A stretch of 64,000 nucleotides of DNA from NCBI GenBank assembly GCA_963726005.1, contig CAVSAT010000012.1, positions 1-64,000 on the forward strand, in the 5' to 3' direction. Below are positions 18,596 through 28,674 of this stretch, in pieces. The position numbers were made by a program, and so were the translations under genes. Numbering within the stretch: position 1 is the first letter of the stretch; each line of letters begins with the position of its first letter. The notes beneath the pieces are model-generated. The model was not told the DNA's origin. It saw only the letters and a list, made by a program, of their open reading frames with translations, and did not search any database. The stretch comes from Bog-473 sp963726005. GTDB taxonomy: Bacteria; Actinomycetota; Acidimicrobiia; Acidimicrobiales; RAAP-2.

Positions 18596-20570
18596 TCAAG
18601 GGTAGGTCACGACGGTGCTCGGGCCCAGGCGCGTCGGGGTGACGGGGCCCCCGGTGTCGTCGACGACGTGGTCGATGGTGCCCGCGCCGTTCAGCGAGAC
18701 GGTCAGCAGGTCGTGCAGCCGAACGCCCGCAGTGCCCGGCACCTCGAAGGCCTGGCTCGCGTGCAGTTTCGGGTCGACGTTCGTGTAGATGTAGCTGCCC
18801 AGACCCCAGGCCTCGTGTGTCCGCACGGAGTTCGCGACCAGGTACGCGGCATAGCCGAGCGCAACGCCGCGGCGCCACGCACCCTGGTTCGGGGCGTCGT
18901 AGGGCATCTCGTTCTGGAACATCACCGTCCGGCCGCCCTGGCCCCGCCAGATCACCTGGTCCTTCCGGTAGTGCTCGACGAACAGGCCGGTCGCGGTGAC
19001 GTCGTTCCCATTGACGACGAGACCGGTGTCGGCCGTGTTGAGGGTCCATCCGACGCCGGTCCCGTGGTCCGCCCGCCAGGCCCAGACGTCATCGAGGATC
19101 ACGTCGTTGCTGTTTGACCTCCAGGCTGACCGTGGCTTTGCCGACGTGCGGTCCGCCGATGCGGAAGAACACGTCCTGCAGCGCGGTGGGATCGCCCGGA
19201 TTGTTGCGGACGTGCCCGTGGGCGTGAACGTGGCGGCCCGGAGGGGGACCCACCCGGAGCAGGACGGGCGAGGTGACCGGGCCGGCGTCGAACATGACCC
19301 CCGCGATGTCCACCCCCGCCACGCCGGCGACACTCATCGGCACGACCCCGTTGCGCGCGGTCAGGGTGGCGAAGCCCAAGCCGAGCACCACCGTGTCGGC
19401 CCGCTGGACATTTATGGTCCGGTCGACCGCGTACACGCCGGGGGTGAAGATGAGGTCCTTCCCCGACGCCAGCTGCCGGTTGATCGTCGCGACCGGGTCC
19501 GAGGGTCGCGCGAGGAAGAAGTCCCCGATCGGGATGGAGCGGCCCGCCCCCGGACCGGTCTGCCACGAGGTCCCGCGGGAGTCCCGCCGCGCCGCCGGGA
19601 CGAAGACGTGGTACGACCCGCCGGCGTCCAGGTAGAGGTACGGCTTCTCCCGCGACCACGGGTTGCGGTCGAGCGTCGTCTAGGGCGGTGTGAGAAAGCT
19701 CTGCCTCGGCGCGCCCTGCACGCAGGCGAACACCTGGTTCCACACCGCGTTGGACCAGCGGCCGATGCTGCTGTTGCGGACGAGGAACTGCTGCTGGCTG
19801 CCGTTGGTGACCGGGCCCGTCACCGAGTCGGCGATGAAGCCGCCGCTGGCGTATTGCGGGCCGGCGGTGCAGTAGTCCATCAGGGAGAGCTTGCCGCCGG
19901 TGATCTGCACCCGCCGCATCGGCGCGGCCTGGGAGACCGCCCAGAACTCGGTCGACGCCCGGCAGCCATGAGCACCGGACACGTTGATCGTCAGGTTGGA
20001 GAGCGAGCGCCAGAAGTTGATCAGCGCCGTGCAGTTGTTCGCGCCGTGGGCGGCGGGGAGGCACTGGTTGTAGACGTCGACCTGGCCGTTGATCGTCACG
20101 TCGCCCGGAGCGGCGCCGAGCCCGGCGACCTCGGTGTAGTAACCGACCTGGAAGACGAGGGGCTGCGCGGGCGTCCCGTAGCGGCCGGGCCGGAACAGCA
20201 GCGCATAGCGCTGGCGGCCGAACTGGTTCGACACCTGCGTCGTGGCGATGGCGTCCACCCGCGCCTGGATCGCGCTCGTCGGCATGGTCGGGTCGAAGAC
20301 GATCACGTTCGGGCCGAAGTCGGGATGGCCGGCCGCGGCGACCGCCGTGGCCGGACGGAGCGAACCGGGCGTCGCCGCGGCGGCTCCCGGGAGAAGACTC
20401 GAGCCGACTGCCGTCGTGGCCAGCGCTATGGCACCCACCACGGCACGGCGGCCCGCCGAGCGCGGTCGCACGCGAATCGAGCGCGCCGGCGCCGGGGGAG
20501 CCGCCCCGGTGGCGCCCTGTCCGCCACCGGCGGTCACCGGCTCTCGGGCTCCGACCGGGCGAGCGCGCAC
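18596..20570 (-). pseudogene. Secreted right-handed beta-helix protein, with an in-frame stop and a frame change
   Basis: A protein of about 657 residues. The N-terminus has a long basic region, RRAVVGAIALATTAVGSSLL and an Ala-rich cleavage site, so it is exported. The body has pectate-lyase-like repeats (LINFWRSLSNLTINVSG, MRRVQITGGKLSLMDYC, RTINVQRADTVVLGLGFATL, NDVILDDVWAWRADHGTGVG). Similar actinobacterial proteins are often labelled sialidase or coagulation factor 5/8 type; a polysaccharide-active role is only an inference. An in-frame TAG near 19680, where relatives are expected to have a Tyr codon, splits it, and the frame changes near 19110 by one extra base in an A/T run. It lies 42 bp downstream of the exporter permease on the same strand. 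Confidence 0.7.
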
Positions 20571-20612
20571 CCCCCTAGATTGCCCGATCGGCCGCCGTGC
20601 GGCTCCGGCGGG

Positions 20613-21440
20613 TCAGTCGCCTTGGCGGACCCTCCCCCGCAGCGCCAGGAACGCCAGCGACATGCTGAGGCAACCGATGGCGGCCATGGCGCCCACGCCT
20701 TCGAGCAGTGTCGTGCCCGCCCATCCCGTCGTGATCAACGATCGCAGCGCACCGAGCAGGTACGTCACCGGGTTGTAGGTGGCGATGGTCGAGAACCAAC
20801 CGGTCAACGCGCCCTTGGGGATGACGGCGTCGGTCAGGAAGAACAGGGGAAAGAAGATGACGAAGCACGCATTGACGGCCGCCGGGTTGCCGGTCTTGAG
20901 GGCCACGGCGTAGGGAAAGCCCGTGAAGACGAGGCCCCAGAGGGCACAGATCACCACGAAGAAGAGGACACCCGGCACTCCGGTGTGGAAGCGCACCCCG
21001 ACGGCGAAGCCCATGACGAGCACCGGGATGCACAAGACCGCCAGCACGACGACGTCGGCGACCATCAGTCCCAAGAGCAGGGCCGAGCGCCGGATCGGCG
21101 TCAGGCAGAGGCGGTCGAAGTACCCGCTCTGGATGTCGGTGACCAGAGCCGGCGCCCTTGACATGCCCGTGACCGCGAAGGCGATGGCCATCGGGATCAA
21201 GAACGCCTTGTAGTCGAGGCCGGTGGCATGGTTCGCCACGTTCTCGAGGGCGCCGAGGTTGACGACGTAGAAGAAGGCCGGCACGAAGACGGCCGGGATC
21301 ACCGAGGTGGGCTCCCGCCGCATCTGGCGCAGGGCGCGGCCGGCCACCGACGCGATGTCGCGCCGGAAGCCCGCCTCGCGGCCGAGGACCGGGACCTGTG
21401 CGACGTGTGCCACCTGTTCGACCTCCTTGACCACCGTCAT
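20613..21440 (-). CDS. ABC-2 type (DrrB-like) exporter permease
   Basis: 275 residues with six hydrophobic segments (PAVFVPAFFYVVNLG, FLIPMAIAFAVTGM, LMVADVVVLAVLCIPVLVMG, LFFVVICALWGLVFTG, VIFFPLFFLTDAVIP and a C-terminal one). It also carries the cytosolic FDRLCLTPI motif typical of the daunorubicin-resistance permease family. The ATG overlaps the stop of the ATPase gene (ATGA), giving a coupled DrrAB-type pair. It probably exports a hydrophobic compound. Confidence 0.9.
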   Translation of the reverse strand: MTVVKEVEQVAHVAQVPVLGREAGFRRDIASVAGRALRQMRREPTSVIPAVFVPAFFYVVNLGALENVANHATGLDYKAFLIPMAIAFAVTGMSRAPALVTDIQSGYFDRLCLTPIRRSALLLGLMVADVVVLAVLCIPVLVMGFAVGVRFHTGVPGVLFFVVICALWGLVFTGFPYAVALKTGNPAAVNACFVIFFPLFFLTDAVIPKGALTGWFSTIATYNPVTYLLGALRSLITTGWAGTTLLEGVGAMAAIGCLSMSLAFLALRGRVRQGD

Positions 21441-22450
21441 GCCGGCACCCCCTCCTGGATGTGCGAGCCCGTCAGCTCCATGAAGACGTCGTCGAGTGTC
21501 GGGGTGCGCATCGTCAGGGTCTTGACCCGGAGCGACGTCGCGCCCAGGGCGATCGCCACCGGGCTCAGCTCGGCCGGGCCGTCCCTGGTGCTGACGACGA
21601 TCCTCCCCTCCTCGTACGACACGTCGTCCACCCCCTGCAGCGCCTGCAATTTGGCGAGCACGGTGCGGTCGTGACCGTCGACGTCGGCCACGATCACGTC
21701 CTGACCGATCGATCGTTTCAGCTCTTCGGGCGTGCCCTCCGCCACGATGCGTCCCCGGTCGATGATCCCCACCCGGTCGGCGAGCGCATCGGCCTCGTCC
21801 AGGTACTGCGTCGTGAGGAAGATGGTCATCCCGAGCTCGGCGTTCAGCCGGCGGATCTCCGCCCACACACTGGCCCGGCTGAGCGGGTCCAGCCCGGTGG
21901 TCGGCTCATCGAGGAAGAGAACCTGGGGTCGGTGGATGAGGGCGGCGGCGAGGTCGAGCCGCCGCTTCATGCCGCCCGAGTAGGTGCCGATGTGACGATC
22001 GATGGCGTCGCCGATGTCGACCAGGTCGAGGACCTCGTGCAGCCGGGTCCGGATCCGGGGCGCCTCCATCCCGTAGAGACGGCCCTGCAACGTCAGGAGC
22101 TCGCGGCCGGTCTGGCGGTCGTCGAGGGAGGTCTCCTGCAGCGCGACGCCGATGCGCAGCCGCACGGCCTGGGGGGCGCGGGCCACGTCGTGTCCGGCGA
22201 CGAAGGCGACGCCGCCGTGCGGGCGCAGCAGCGTGCAGAGCACCCGGACGGCGCTCGACTTCCCGGCCCCGTTGGGGCCCAGGAACCCGTAGATCTCGCC
22301 CCGTCGGACCGAGAGGTCGATCCCGTCCACCGCGCGCACCGGACCGAAGCGCCGCACGAGGCCCCTGGTCAGGACCGTGTATGCCGCCACGTCGGATTCG
22401 TGGAGGACCGACCCGGTGGCCTCATCGAGATACCGAACCGAATCATACAT
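21437..22450 (-). CDS. ABC exporter ATP-binding protein (DrrA-like)
   Basis: 337 residues. Walker A GPNGAGKSSAV, signature YSGGMKRRLDLAAAL, Walker B QVLFLDEPTTGLDP and H-loop-equivalent LTTQYLDEAD, followed by the C-terminal extension typical of DrrA/CcmA proteins (STRDGPAELSP and MRTPTLDDVFMELTG). The ATG at 22450 lies inside a palindrome that is a candidate TetR operator, and a GTG at 22390 is an alternative start. The partner permease is translationally coupled. It is likely controlled by the divergent TetR regulator. Confidence 0.92.
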   Translation of the reverse strand: MYDSVRYLDEATGSVLHESDVAAYTVLTRGLVRRFGPVRAVDGIDLSVRRGEIYGFLGPNGAGKSSAVRVLCTLLRPHGGVAFVAGHDVARAPQAVRLRIGVALQETSLDDRQTGRELLTLQGRLYGMEAPRIRTRLHEVLDLVDIGDAIDRHIGTYSGGMKRRLDLAAALIHRPQVLFLDEPTTGLDPLSRASVWAEIRRLNAELGMTIFLTTQYLDEADALADRVGIIDRGRIVAEGTPEELKRSIGQDVIVADVDGHDRTVLAKLQALQGVDDVSYEEGRIVVSTRDGPAELSPVAIALGATSLRVKTLTMRTPTLDDVFMELTGSHIQEGVPA

Positions 22451-22463
22451 ACCTGTCAGTATG
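22448..22463. promoter_or_regulatory. Candidate TetR operator, with TATACT -10 nearby
   Basis: CATAC-6-GTATG (22448-22463) is an interrupted palindrome in the 42-bp gap between the divergent exporter and TetR genes. A TATACT element (22467-22472) is suitably placed as the -10 box for the rightward TetR gene. Binding there would shut both directions, the usual TetR autoregulatory scheme. I found no convincing -35. Confidence 0.5.
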
Positions 22464-22492
22464 CAGTATACTTAGCAGTAGGACAAGCCCCT

Positions 22493-23110
22493 ATGCCGAT
22501 CGAGCCCCTCACCGCCGAGCGCCGGCGCCAGCAGACCCGCGAGTACCTGCTCCACGCCGCCGCCCAGGTCTTCGCCGAGCGGGGGTTCCACGAGGCCACG
22601 ATCGACGAGGTCGCATCGGCGGCCGGCTTCACCAAGGGCGCGGTGTACTCCAACTTCAAGAACAAGGAGGACCTGTTTCTCGCCCTCCTCGAGGACGCGT
22701 ACGCCAAGGACACTGCCGCCATCAAGGAGACGCTCGGAGCCTCCGACGTCCCCCCCGAGGCGCGCCTCGGTGATTTCGTGCGGATGATGCGGAATGAGAT
22801 GGCGCAGATGCCCGACCTGGGCGCCCTCTATCTGGAGTTCCATCTCTACGCCCTGCGCAACCCGTCGGCACGGGAGCGCATGAACGAGCTCGAACGGGCG
22901 GACGTGCGCGCCATCGCCGAGATCATCGAGAGCGAGCGGACGCAGCGGGAAATCGAGATCGACGATCCGGTGGAGCGGACGGCGCGCATCATCGTGGCCC
23001 TCTTCCGGGGCATCTCCATGATGCGGACCTCCGACCCGGAGATGGCCGGGGAAGACCTGCTCGAAGGGGCCATCGCGTTCGTCTCGCGTGGGCTCGGCGT
23101 GGAAACCTGA
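22493..23110 (+). CDS. TetR/AcrR family transcriptional regulator
   Basis: 205 residues. The N-terminal HTH reads TREYLLHAAAQVFAERGFHE, then ATIDEVASAAGFTKGAVYSN and FKNKEDLFLALL, the classical TetR signature. The C-terminal helical domain (about 70-205) is the ligand-binding and dimerisation part. The gene is divergent from the DrrAB-type exporter and separated from it by 42 bp, so the exporter is its probable target and the exported compound a likely inducer. Confidence 0.93.
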   Translation: MPIEPLTAERRRQQTREYLLHAAAQVFAERGFHEATIDEVASAAGFTKGAVYSNFKNKEDLFLALLEDAYAKDTAAIKETLGASDVPPEARLGDFVRMMRNEMAQMPDLGALYLEFHLYALRNPSARERMNELERADVRAIAEIIESERTQREIEIDDPVERTARIIVALFRGISMMRTSDPEMAGEDLLEGAIAFVSRGLGVET

Positions 23111-23197
23111 GGCTGCTCGCCCGCATCGAGCACGACGCCGCCGGAGCGGACCGCGCCAGCGTTGTGAGCGTCGAGCGCGGTGAGAGGTGGACTGCGC

Positions 23198-26000
23198 TCA
23201 GTTGCCTTCGGACACGTACGCCCGGCACGGCTCGCCGCGCAGCGTGCCGCAGGTCGGCACAGTCGTGGTGGCGGCGACGCCCGGCACGACGTTGACCGTG
23301 AGCGCCGAGGCGGCGGCGCCACCCAGTCCGACGGTGGCCTGCTGGCCGCTGTCGAGGGTGTCGAACTTCCAGACGGGCCGGTCCCCGCCGGGGGCGGAGA
23401 TGACCACCCGCAGCTCAGTCCCGGGCCGGAATGTGTGCGCGATCGGATCGATGGGGATCTTGACCAGCGTGTAGTGGTCGGGGGCCAGGTTCACGGCGTC
23501 GGTACCCAGGTAGGTGGGGTTGGTGAAGAGGGGGGTCGAGTTCGCCGCGTCGACCTGGTTGGAGCTCCGCAGGAAACCCGAGGTGACGTACTCCTCCTGC
23601 GTGTCGGCCGGACGGACCTCGGTGATGGTCGCCTGGAAGTCCTCCACGGGAGTCGCGGCCTTGACCCAGAGACTGAGCGTGGCCGGCCCCACGACGGTGG
23701 TCGGGGCGGTGAACGGGCTGGTCTGGAAGGCGATCCCGTCTGCGGCCGGGACCGGCGTCCAGTCCCAGCCGGGATTCGGGGCCCAGGCGTTCCCGCCCGG
23801 AGGCAGGCTCGTCGCGGGCCGGACGCTCGGGTCGAGCGTGAGGGTGGCGCTGCCCGGCGTCGCGGGCGGCTGCGGCTGCAGCGACTCGCCGGGGCCGAAG
23901 GAGAGGGTCGTGACGGTGCCGGCCGGGGGCCAGCTCGTGAAGTCCGCGCTGTAGGTCGACTGGATCTCGCCCGGACCGAGGGGCCCGGCGCCGTTGTCGA
24001 AGAGCACCCGCACGGGTGGCGTCTGGGCCGCGAACTCCGCGCCGCGCCGTGGCGACGTCGGGCGCGTTGGTGAAGCGGACCGGTGGCAGCGGCTCGGCCG
24101 ACGCCCCGGCGGCGAGGCCGGCGAATTGGCCGAGCACGACGGCCGCGAGACCGCTCGGCTGCATCGGGACCTCGTTGGCGACGTAGATGTCGAGGAACTC
24201 GAGCCACCGGCTGATCGTCTGGGGGTCGGCGGAGTCGATGTGTCCTCCGTTGACCATGTTGGCGAACACCGGGGTCGTCTTCGGCAGCGCGTCGATCAGC
24301 GCCGGCCACTGGGGCCCGGTCTGCTCGTCCTGCAGCGCCCCAGACACGAAAACGGGGACCTGCACCTGCGCCGCCCAGTCCGTCATCGAGCGGCGGTCGA
24401 AGAGCGCGGGGTCACGTCCGGCGCCGGTGCCCGGCGCAACCTGCTGCGGACCCACGAGGCCGGCGAGGTCCTGGGACTGGTCGTGCAGGGCCTGGTTGGC
24501 CAGACAGGCCGACGGCGACCCCGCGGGGTTGGTGGCGAGCTCGGCGTCGATCTCGTAGTAGGTCCAGGGCTGCCCCACGCCGGAGACCGGCGTCGTCGAG
24601 CTCTGCACGATGGCGCCGGCGTGGTAGAGCGCGGCGGGCTTTGCGTCGTCGATGCGCGAGTTGACCCAGTCGGCCGCGAACCCGTTGTTGAAGATGCCGC
24701 CCGGGTACCCGGTCGAGAAGAGGTCGTCGGTCGGGCTCAAGGACGCGATGGCTGCGAGACCCGGTGGGTCGGTGCCGGCGACCGGGAACTGGGAGAGGCC
24801 CGAGAAGCTGATGCCGACCATGCCGACCTTGTGGTTGGCGACCCACGGCTGGTGCGCGATGGTCTGCACCGCGTCGTACGCGTCGTAGTCCGAGGGGTAG
24901 CCGAAGAGGTCGAAGGCGCCGCCCGAACAGCCCGATCCCCGCATCTGGAGGCTGACCGTGGCGAAGCCGGCGAAGCGGGCGACGACGGCCCCGACATCGG
25001 TGGAGCCATCAGGCAGGAGATTCGGATTCCCACAGTTCGTGCACGGCCCGCCGAGGGCGCCGGCGATCAGAGGAGGAATGGGGTCCGTGGGCCCGGCGAC
25101 ATTGTAGCCCGAGTACTCCACCACGGTGGGGCAGGGGGCGGCCGCCGAACAGGTTCCGTTGTAGGGGTAGCGCACCGTGGCCGCCAGCTCGATCCCGTCA
25201 CGCATCGTGATGTAGTTGAGCCCCTGGTGCAGCGGTTGGTCGGCGTAGAGCGGCGAGTTCGGCGCGGGGTTCGCGCCCGGCGCCAGGACGGCGAACGAGG
25301 TGGTCCTCCCGCCGGTCGTGTCATCGAGCCAGGAGTAACCCGGTCCGGGCCGGAGGTTTCGGATGATGAGGGAACCGAGTGACCCGGCGACGCCCGGGTT
25401 GGCCGCGTTCTGGACGGTGTCGTCGTGCCGCATGAGCGTGATCTGGTCCCCGGGGTGGGCACCGGTCAGCCAGGCCTCGTCGACCGAACCGCCGCTCCGC
25501 AGGGTGCCGTTGTAGACCGCGATGGTGATGCCCGGGCTCGGCGCGCTCACGCCGTTGGCGTAGGAGGCGACGCTCTGCAGGACGTAGGTGCCGTCGGGGA
25601 CCGTGGTGGTGTTCCAGGCGCCGATCCACCCGTACAAGGTGGGGCTGGACCACGAGATCACGCGTTGGTGCACGAAACCACCCGTGAGCACGAAGACGAC
25701 CTTGGTCACGTTGGACGACGCACCGGCATCGAGAAACTCGAGGCCCGACTGGGTCGCCCCGTTCGAGGGGAGGAGCACCGTCGAGGTCGGTGGCGCGATG
25801 TTGACACCGAGGCCGGCCGTCGGTGCGGCGGCGACGCCGGAAGCGCCGGCGGGGGGCACGCCGGACCCGGCCGAGATCGCGACCTGCGTCAGTCCCGCCA
25901 GGCAGGCGACCGTGAGCAGGCACGCAACGGTGCCCGGCACGCGGCGCAAGCGGCGCAACCGATGCGCCCGTCGTCCACGGACTTGCGAAACAGCCCCCAC
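23198..26000 (-). pseudogene. Secreted S15/CocE-type (X-Pro dipeptidyl-peptidase-like) hydrolase, one frame change
   Basis: A protein of about 934 residues. I chose the GTG at 26000 because a strong SD (GGGGAGGG) sits 7 nt upstream and because it gives a basic n-region plus hydrophobic core (VPGTVACLLTVACLAGLTQV). A beta-rich N-terminal region is followed by an alpha/beta-hydrolase domain starting YITMRDGIELAATVRYP, with nucleophile motif GMVGISFSGLSQF and catalytic-His region NGGHIDSADP. The C-terminal jelly-roll (galactose-binding-like) domain contains GTELRVVISAPGGDRPVW. The frame changes near 24045, between the hydrolase and the jelly-roll. The family includes Xaa-Pro peptidases, cocaine esterase and acylases; the substrate is unknown. 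Confidence 0.8.
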
Positions 26001-26161
26001 GAAACACCCTCCCCACTCGACGCAACCGAGCAAGGCCCCCCGGTGAGCCGCAACCGCCCGATACGCACCGACGTTACACCGCGCCGCCCGATCGGTCTCA
26101 GTCGGAGCCGGCGAGCGTGGGTTTGACGTTGAAGGCGCAGCGCGTGTGAGATCACGGCGCC

Positions 26162-26926
26162 ATGACACCCGAGCGCGCCGACGACCATGTCCTCAGTCAG
26201 CTCGGCTTCGGCGTCGAGTGGGCCGGCGAGGACCTCGAAGGCACCGTCTCGGTCATCGACGAGATGTGCGTACCGGGAACGGGACAGCTGCGCACGTCCC
26301 TTCTCGCGACGTGGGCCGACCATCTCTCCGGGCTGTTGGCCGCGACCGCCGTCGCGCCCCGGGTCCCGGTCACCCTCCAGCTCGACGTGCACCTGTACAC
26401 GCCTGCGCCCGGTTCGGGAACGGTGCGCGGCAGGGGACGGGTCCTCAAGGCCGGCCGGTCCGTCTTTTTCTCGGATGTCGAATTCAGCACCGATGACGGC
26501 GAAGTGTTTGCCATGAGCACCAGCTCCTTCATGACCTCGCCCGACGAGTCGCTCAGCCTGCCCGACAGCCTCAGCCTCCATGGTCCCCCGCCGGTCCAGC
26601 GGCTCACGGTGCCCTTTGCGCAGCGCGTGGGCTGCGAGCGCCGGGAACCGGGCACCGCCGTCCTCCCGCGATCCGACGACGGTCTGAACTCCTCCAACAC
26701 CTTCAACGGCGGGCTGATCGCCCTCGTGGTCGAAGAGGCGGTGCTGTCGCTCTCGCCCGGCGCGACGGTGTCCTCCCTCATCCTGCGGTACCTGCGGCCG
26801 GTTCGCATCGGACCGGCCGTGGCCAGTGCGCGGACGGGTTCTGGTCTCGGCGAGATCGAAGTGCGCGACGCCGGAAACGGGAACCGCCTCTCGGTGCTGG
26901 CGACCACCCGGGTCTTCGACCCCTGA
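26162..26926 (+). CDS. Double hotdog-fold acyl-CoA thioesterase-like protein
   Basis: 254 residues. Two hotdog modules are visible: residues 25-130 (LLATWADHLSGLLAATAVAP and SGTVRGRGRVLKAGRSVFFS) and 170-254 (NTFNGGLIALVVEEAV and RVFDP at the end). The GxGRVLKAGRSVFFSD strand is characteristic of PaaI/TesB-type thioesterases. It probably hydrolyses acyl-CoA. It is divergent from the secreted S15 hydrolase and convergent with the amidohydrolase, so it looks monocistronic. Confidence 0.75.
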   Translation: MTPERADDHVLSQLGFGVEWAGEDLEGTVSVIDEMCVPGTGQLRTSLLATWADHLSGLLAATAVAPRVPVTLQLDVHLYTPAPGSGTVRGRGRVLKAGRSVFFSDVEFSTDDGEVFAMSTSSFMTSPDESLSLPDSLSLHGPPPVQRLTVPFAQRVGCERREPGTAVLPRSDDGLNSSNTFNGGLIALVVEEAVLSLSPGATVSSLILRYLRPVRIGPAVASARTGSGLGEIEVRDAGNGNRLSVLATTRVFDP

Positions 26927-26937
26927 CACAGGAGCCG

Positions 26938-28485
26938 CTACGGCGGCGCCCACGGGGTGACCGACGAGGTCAGCCAGTCGAGGACCTGGCGACGGGTCGT
27001 GGGCCCATGGGGTCGCCAGGCTGAGGGGAGCGCACCCGCCTCACGCAGCTGCGCGGTCTCTTGGATGTTGGACGTCAGGGGATCCTCCACGAGACCGCAG
27101 CGGGTCGCGACCGGGTCGATCCCGAACAGCTCGGCCGCATTCAGCCCGAAGAGGTGGGATTTCAGCTCGTCCGTGAGCGCCGGGTACTGGTAACGATCCT
27201 GGAACTCGGGCGTGATCTGGAACGCCTTCATGGCCATGATCTGGGGCTCCGGACTCCCGTACCAGACGGCGTCGGTGCCCCACAGCACCCGCTGGGCGCC
27301 GACCCTGCTCAGCAGCTTGCCCAACGCGTGTGCGGCCTGGTCGGGTCGGGTGAGCAACTGGCGCCACACGGTTGCCACGTCGACCCACACGTTGTCGTTC
27401 GGGGGAACGTTGTGCCGGTCGAGCGCCGCCAGCAGGCTGTCGATCCCGATGGTGGCGGCCGGGTCGTAGGGACCCTCGACCTGAGAGGGATCCCACGCGG
27501 CGTGGTACACCACGAAGCTCATGTCCGGGAAGAGGCGCGACACCGCCACGATGTCGTCGGGGTGGTTGAACGGCGGGTCGAAGTTCACGAGCGGGAGCCC
27601 CTTGTGCGCGACGAAGACCTTGACGCCGAGGTCGTGCGCATGTTGGACGGTCGGCAGCCCGATCACGGGATCCTGCAGCGAAAAGCCCTGGCCGCTCGGG
27701 CTCCAGGCCGTGTACACCTTGAACGCGGCCGGCGGCCCGGACGCCATCGCGCTCGACATCTCCTCGAAGGTGGCCTCGACTGGTCCGACGTTTGGAGCGA
27801 TGATGTTCTCCACCAGGAGGCGGCTGGCACCGCCGTGGGTCAGCCCCGCCGCGATCGACTGGGTGCTGAGGGCGTCGGGGAACGGGATGGGGGCATTGTC
27901 CGGTCCTGAGTTGGGGACGTCCGTCAGCACCGCCACCGTCGTCTCGCTGGCCAAGAAGAGGTCGTGCAGGTAGCTCGACCGGTCGACGCAATCGAGCTGC
28001 GGCGTGTCGGTGCAGCCCGGCGGCAGCATCGAGAGCACGAGTGACGTGGTTTCGGGGGCATTCTGGACCCACGGACCGGTCGGGATCACGTGGTGGGTGT
28101 GGACATCGACGATGAACTCCGACCCGGTCAGCGCCTGCTGGCACGCGGCGGTGTCCTCGGGTGGTGGCGCCGCGAACGTGCCTCCTGGGCCGTGGTGGGG
28201 AGCGGCACCTCCCTTCGAGGCGGGCGCGGACGAACACCCCGCGAGCTCGAAGACGGCGAGGGACGCGGCGACGGCCCCGGCTCCTTGCAAGAACCGCCGG
28301 CGGTCGACCCCGGTCCGCCTGGCCGACTCGTCGATGGCTCTGCGGACCAACTCGTTGACCGCCCTGTCGTCTGCGCCACCCGGCGCGGGGACGAACTCGC
28401 CGTTGGAGATCGGACCGGCCGGGAGCGGGAGCTCGTCGTCATCCCTCTCTCGCAGTCGGCGGGAAAACCGGCCGGTCGCTGCCAC
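26938..28485 (-). CDS. Tat-exported lipoprotein-type metal-dependent amidohydrolase
   Basis: 515 residues. A twin-arginine segment DRRRFLQGAGAVAASLAV is followed by lipobox LAGC (residues 81-84), so it should be folded in the cytoplasm, exported by Tat and lipid-anchored. The catalytic domain is an amidohydrolase-2-type TIM barrel: DVHTHHVIP (metal-binding HxH), VFVAHKGLPLVNFDP, FVVYHAAWDP and RVLWGTDAVWYGSP (metal/proton-shuttle Asp). These enzymes include decarboxylases and lactonases acting on aromatic or cyclic acids; the substrate is unknown. The 60 residues before the Tat motif are unusually long, so the start may be the internal GTG near residue 43. Confidence 0.8.
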   Translation of the reverse strand: MAATGRFSRRLRERDDDELPLPAGPISNGEFVPAPGGADDRAVNELVRRAIDESARRTGVDRRRFLQGAGAVAASLAVFELAGCSSAPASKGGAAPHHGPGGTFAAPPPEDTAACQQALTGSEFIVDVHTHHVIPTGPWVQNAPETTSLVLSMLPPGCTDTPQLDCVDRSSYLHDLFLASETTVAVLTDVPNSGPDNAPIPFPDALSTQSIAAGLTHGGASRLLVENIIAPNVGPVEATFEEMSSAMASGPPAAFKVYTAWSPSGQGFSLQDPVIGLPTVQHAHDLGVKVFVAHKGLPLVNFDPPFNHPDDIVAVSRLFPDMSFVVYHAAWDPSQVEGPYDPAATIGIDSLLAALDRHNVPPNDNVWVDVATVWRQLLTRPDQAAHALGKLLSRVGAQRVLWGTDAVWYGSPEPQIMAMKAFQITPEFQDRYQYPALTDELKSHLFGLNAAELFGIDPVATRCGLVEDPLTSNIQETAQLREAGALPSAWRPHGPTTRRQVLDWLTSSVTPWAPP

Positions 28486-28674
28486 GTCCCGGAACGATAC
28501 GACCGCTCCCCCGGCGGCGCTGGTCGCGCCGCCGGTTACGGCTGCCTCACCTGAATTTTTCTTCGGTCGATGCGGTCGGGGGCGTCAGGGTGCCGGTATC
28601 CGCGTTCTGCGACCGGGGCGGGCCTACCGTGCGGTCGACGCCCGGGAGGGGCGTGGACATCCCGGGGGGTGGCC

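Noticed and set aside
18996..21161. 721-residue plus-strand ORF
   Set aside because: It is antisense to the beta-helix and permease genes and is dominated by Arg/Gly/Glu/His; no motif.
21461..22492. Long upstream extension of the TetR frame
   Set aside because: It is antisense to the ABC ATPase. The TetR family begins at MPIEPLTAERRR, so the ATG at 22493 is preferred.
23150..23181. 7-bp inverted repeat ACCGCGC/GCGCGGT between converging TetR and S15 genes
   Set aside because: An 18-nt loop and only 7 pairs in high-GC DNA; too weak to call a terminator.
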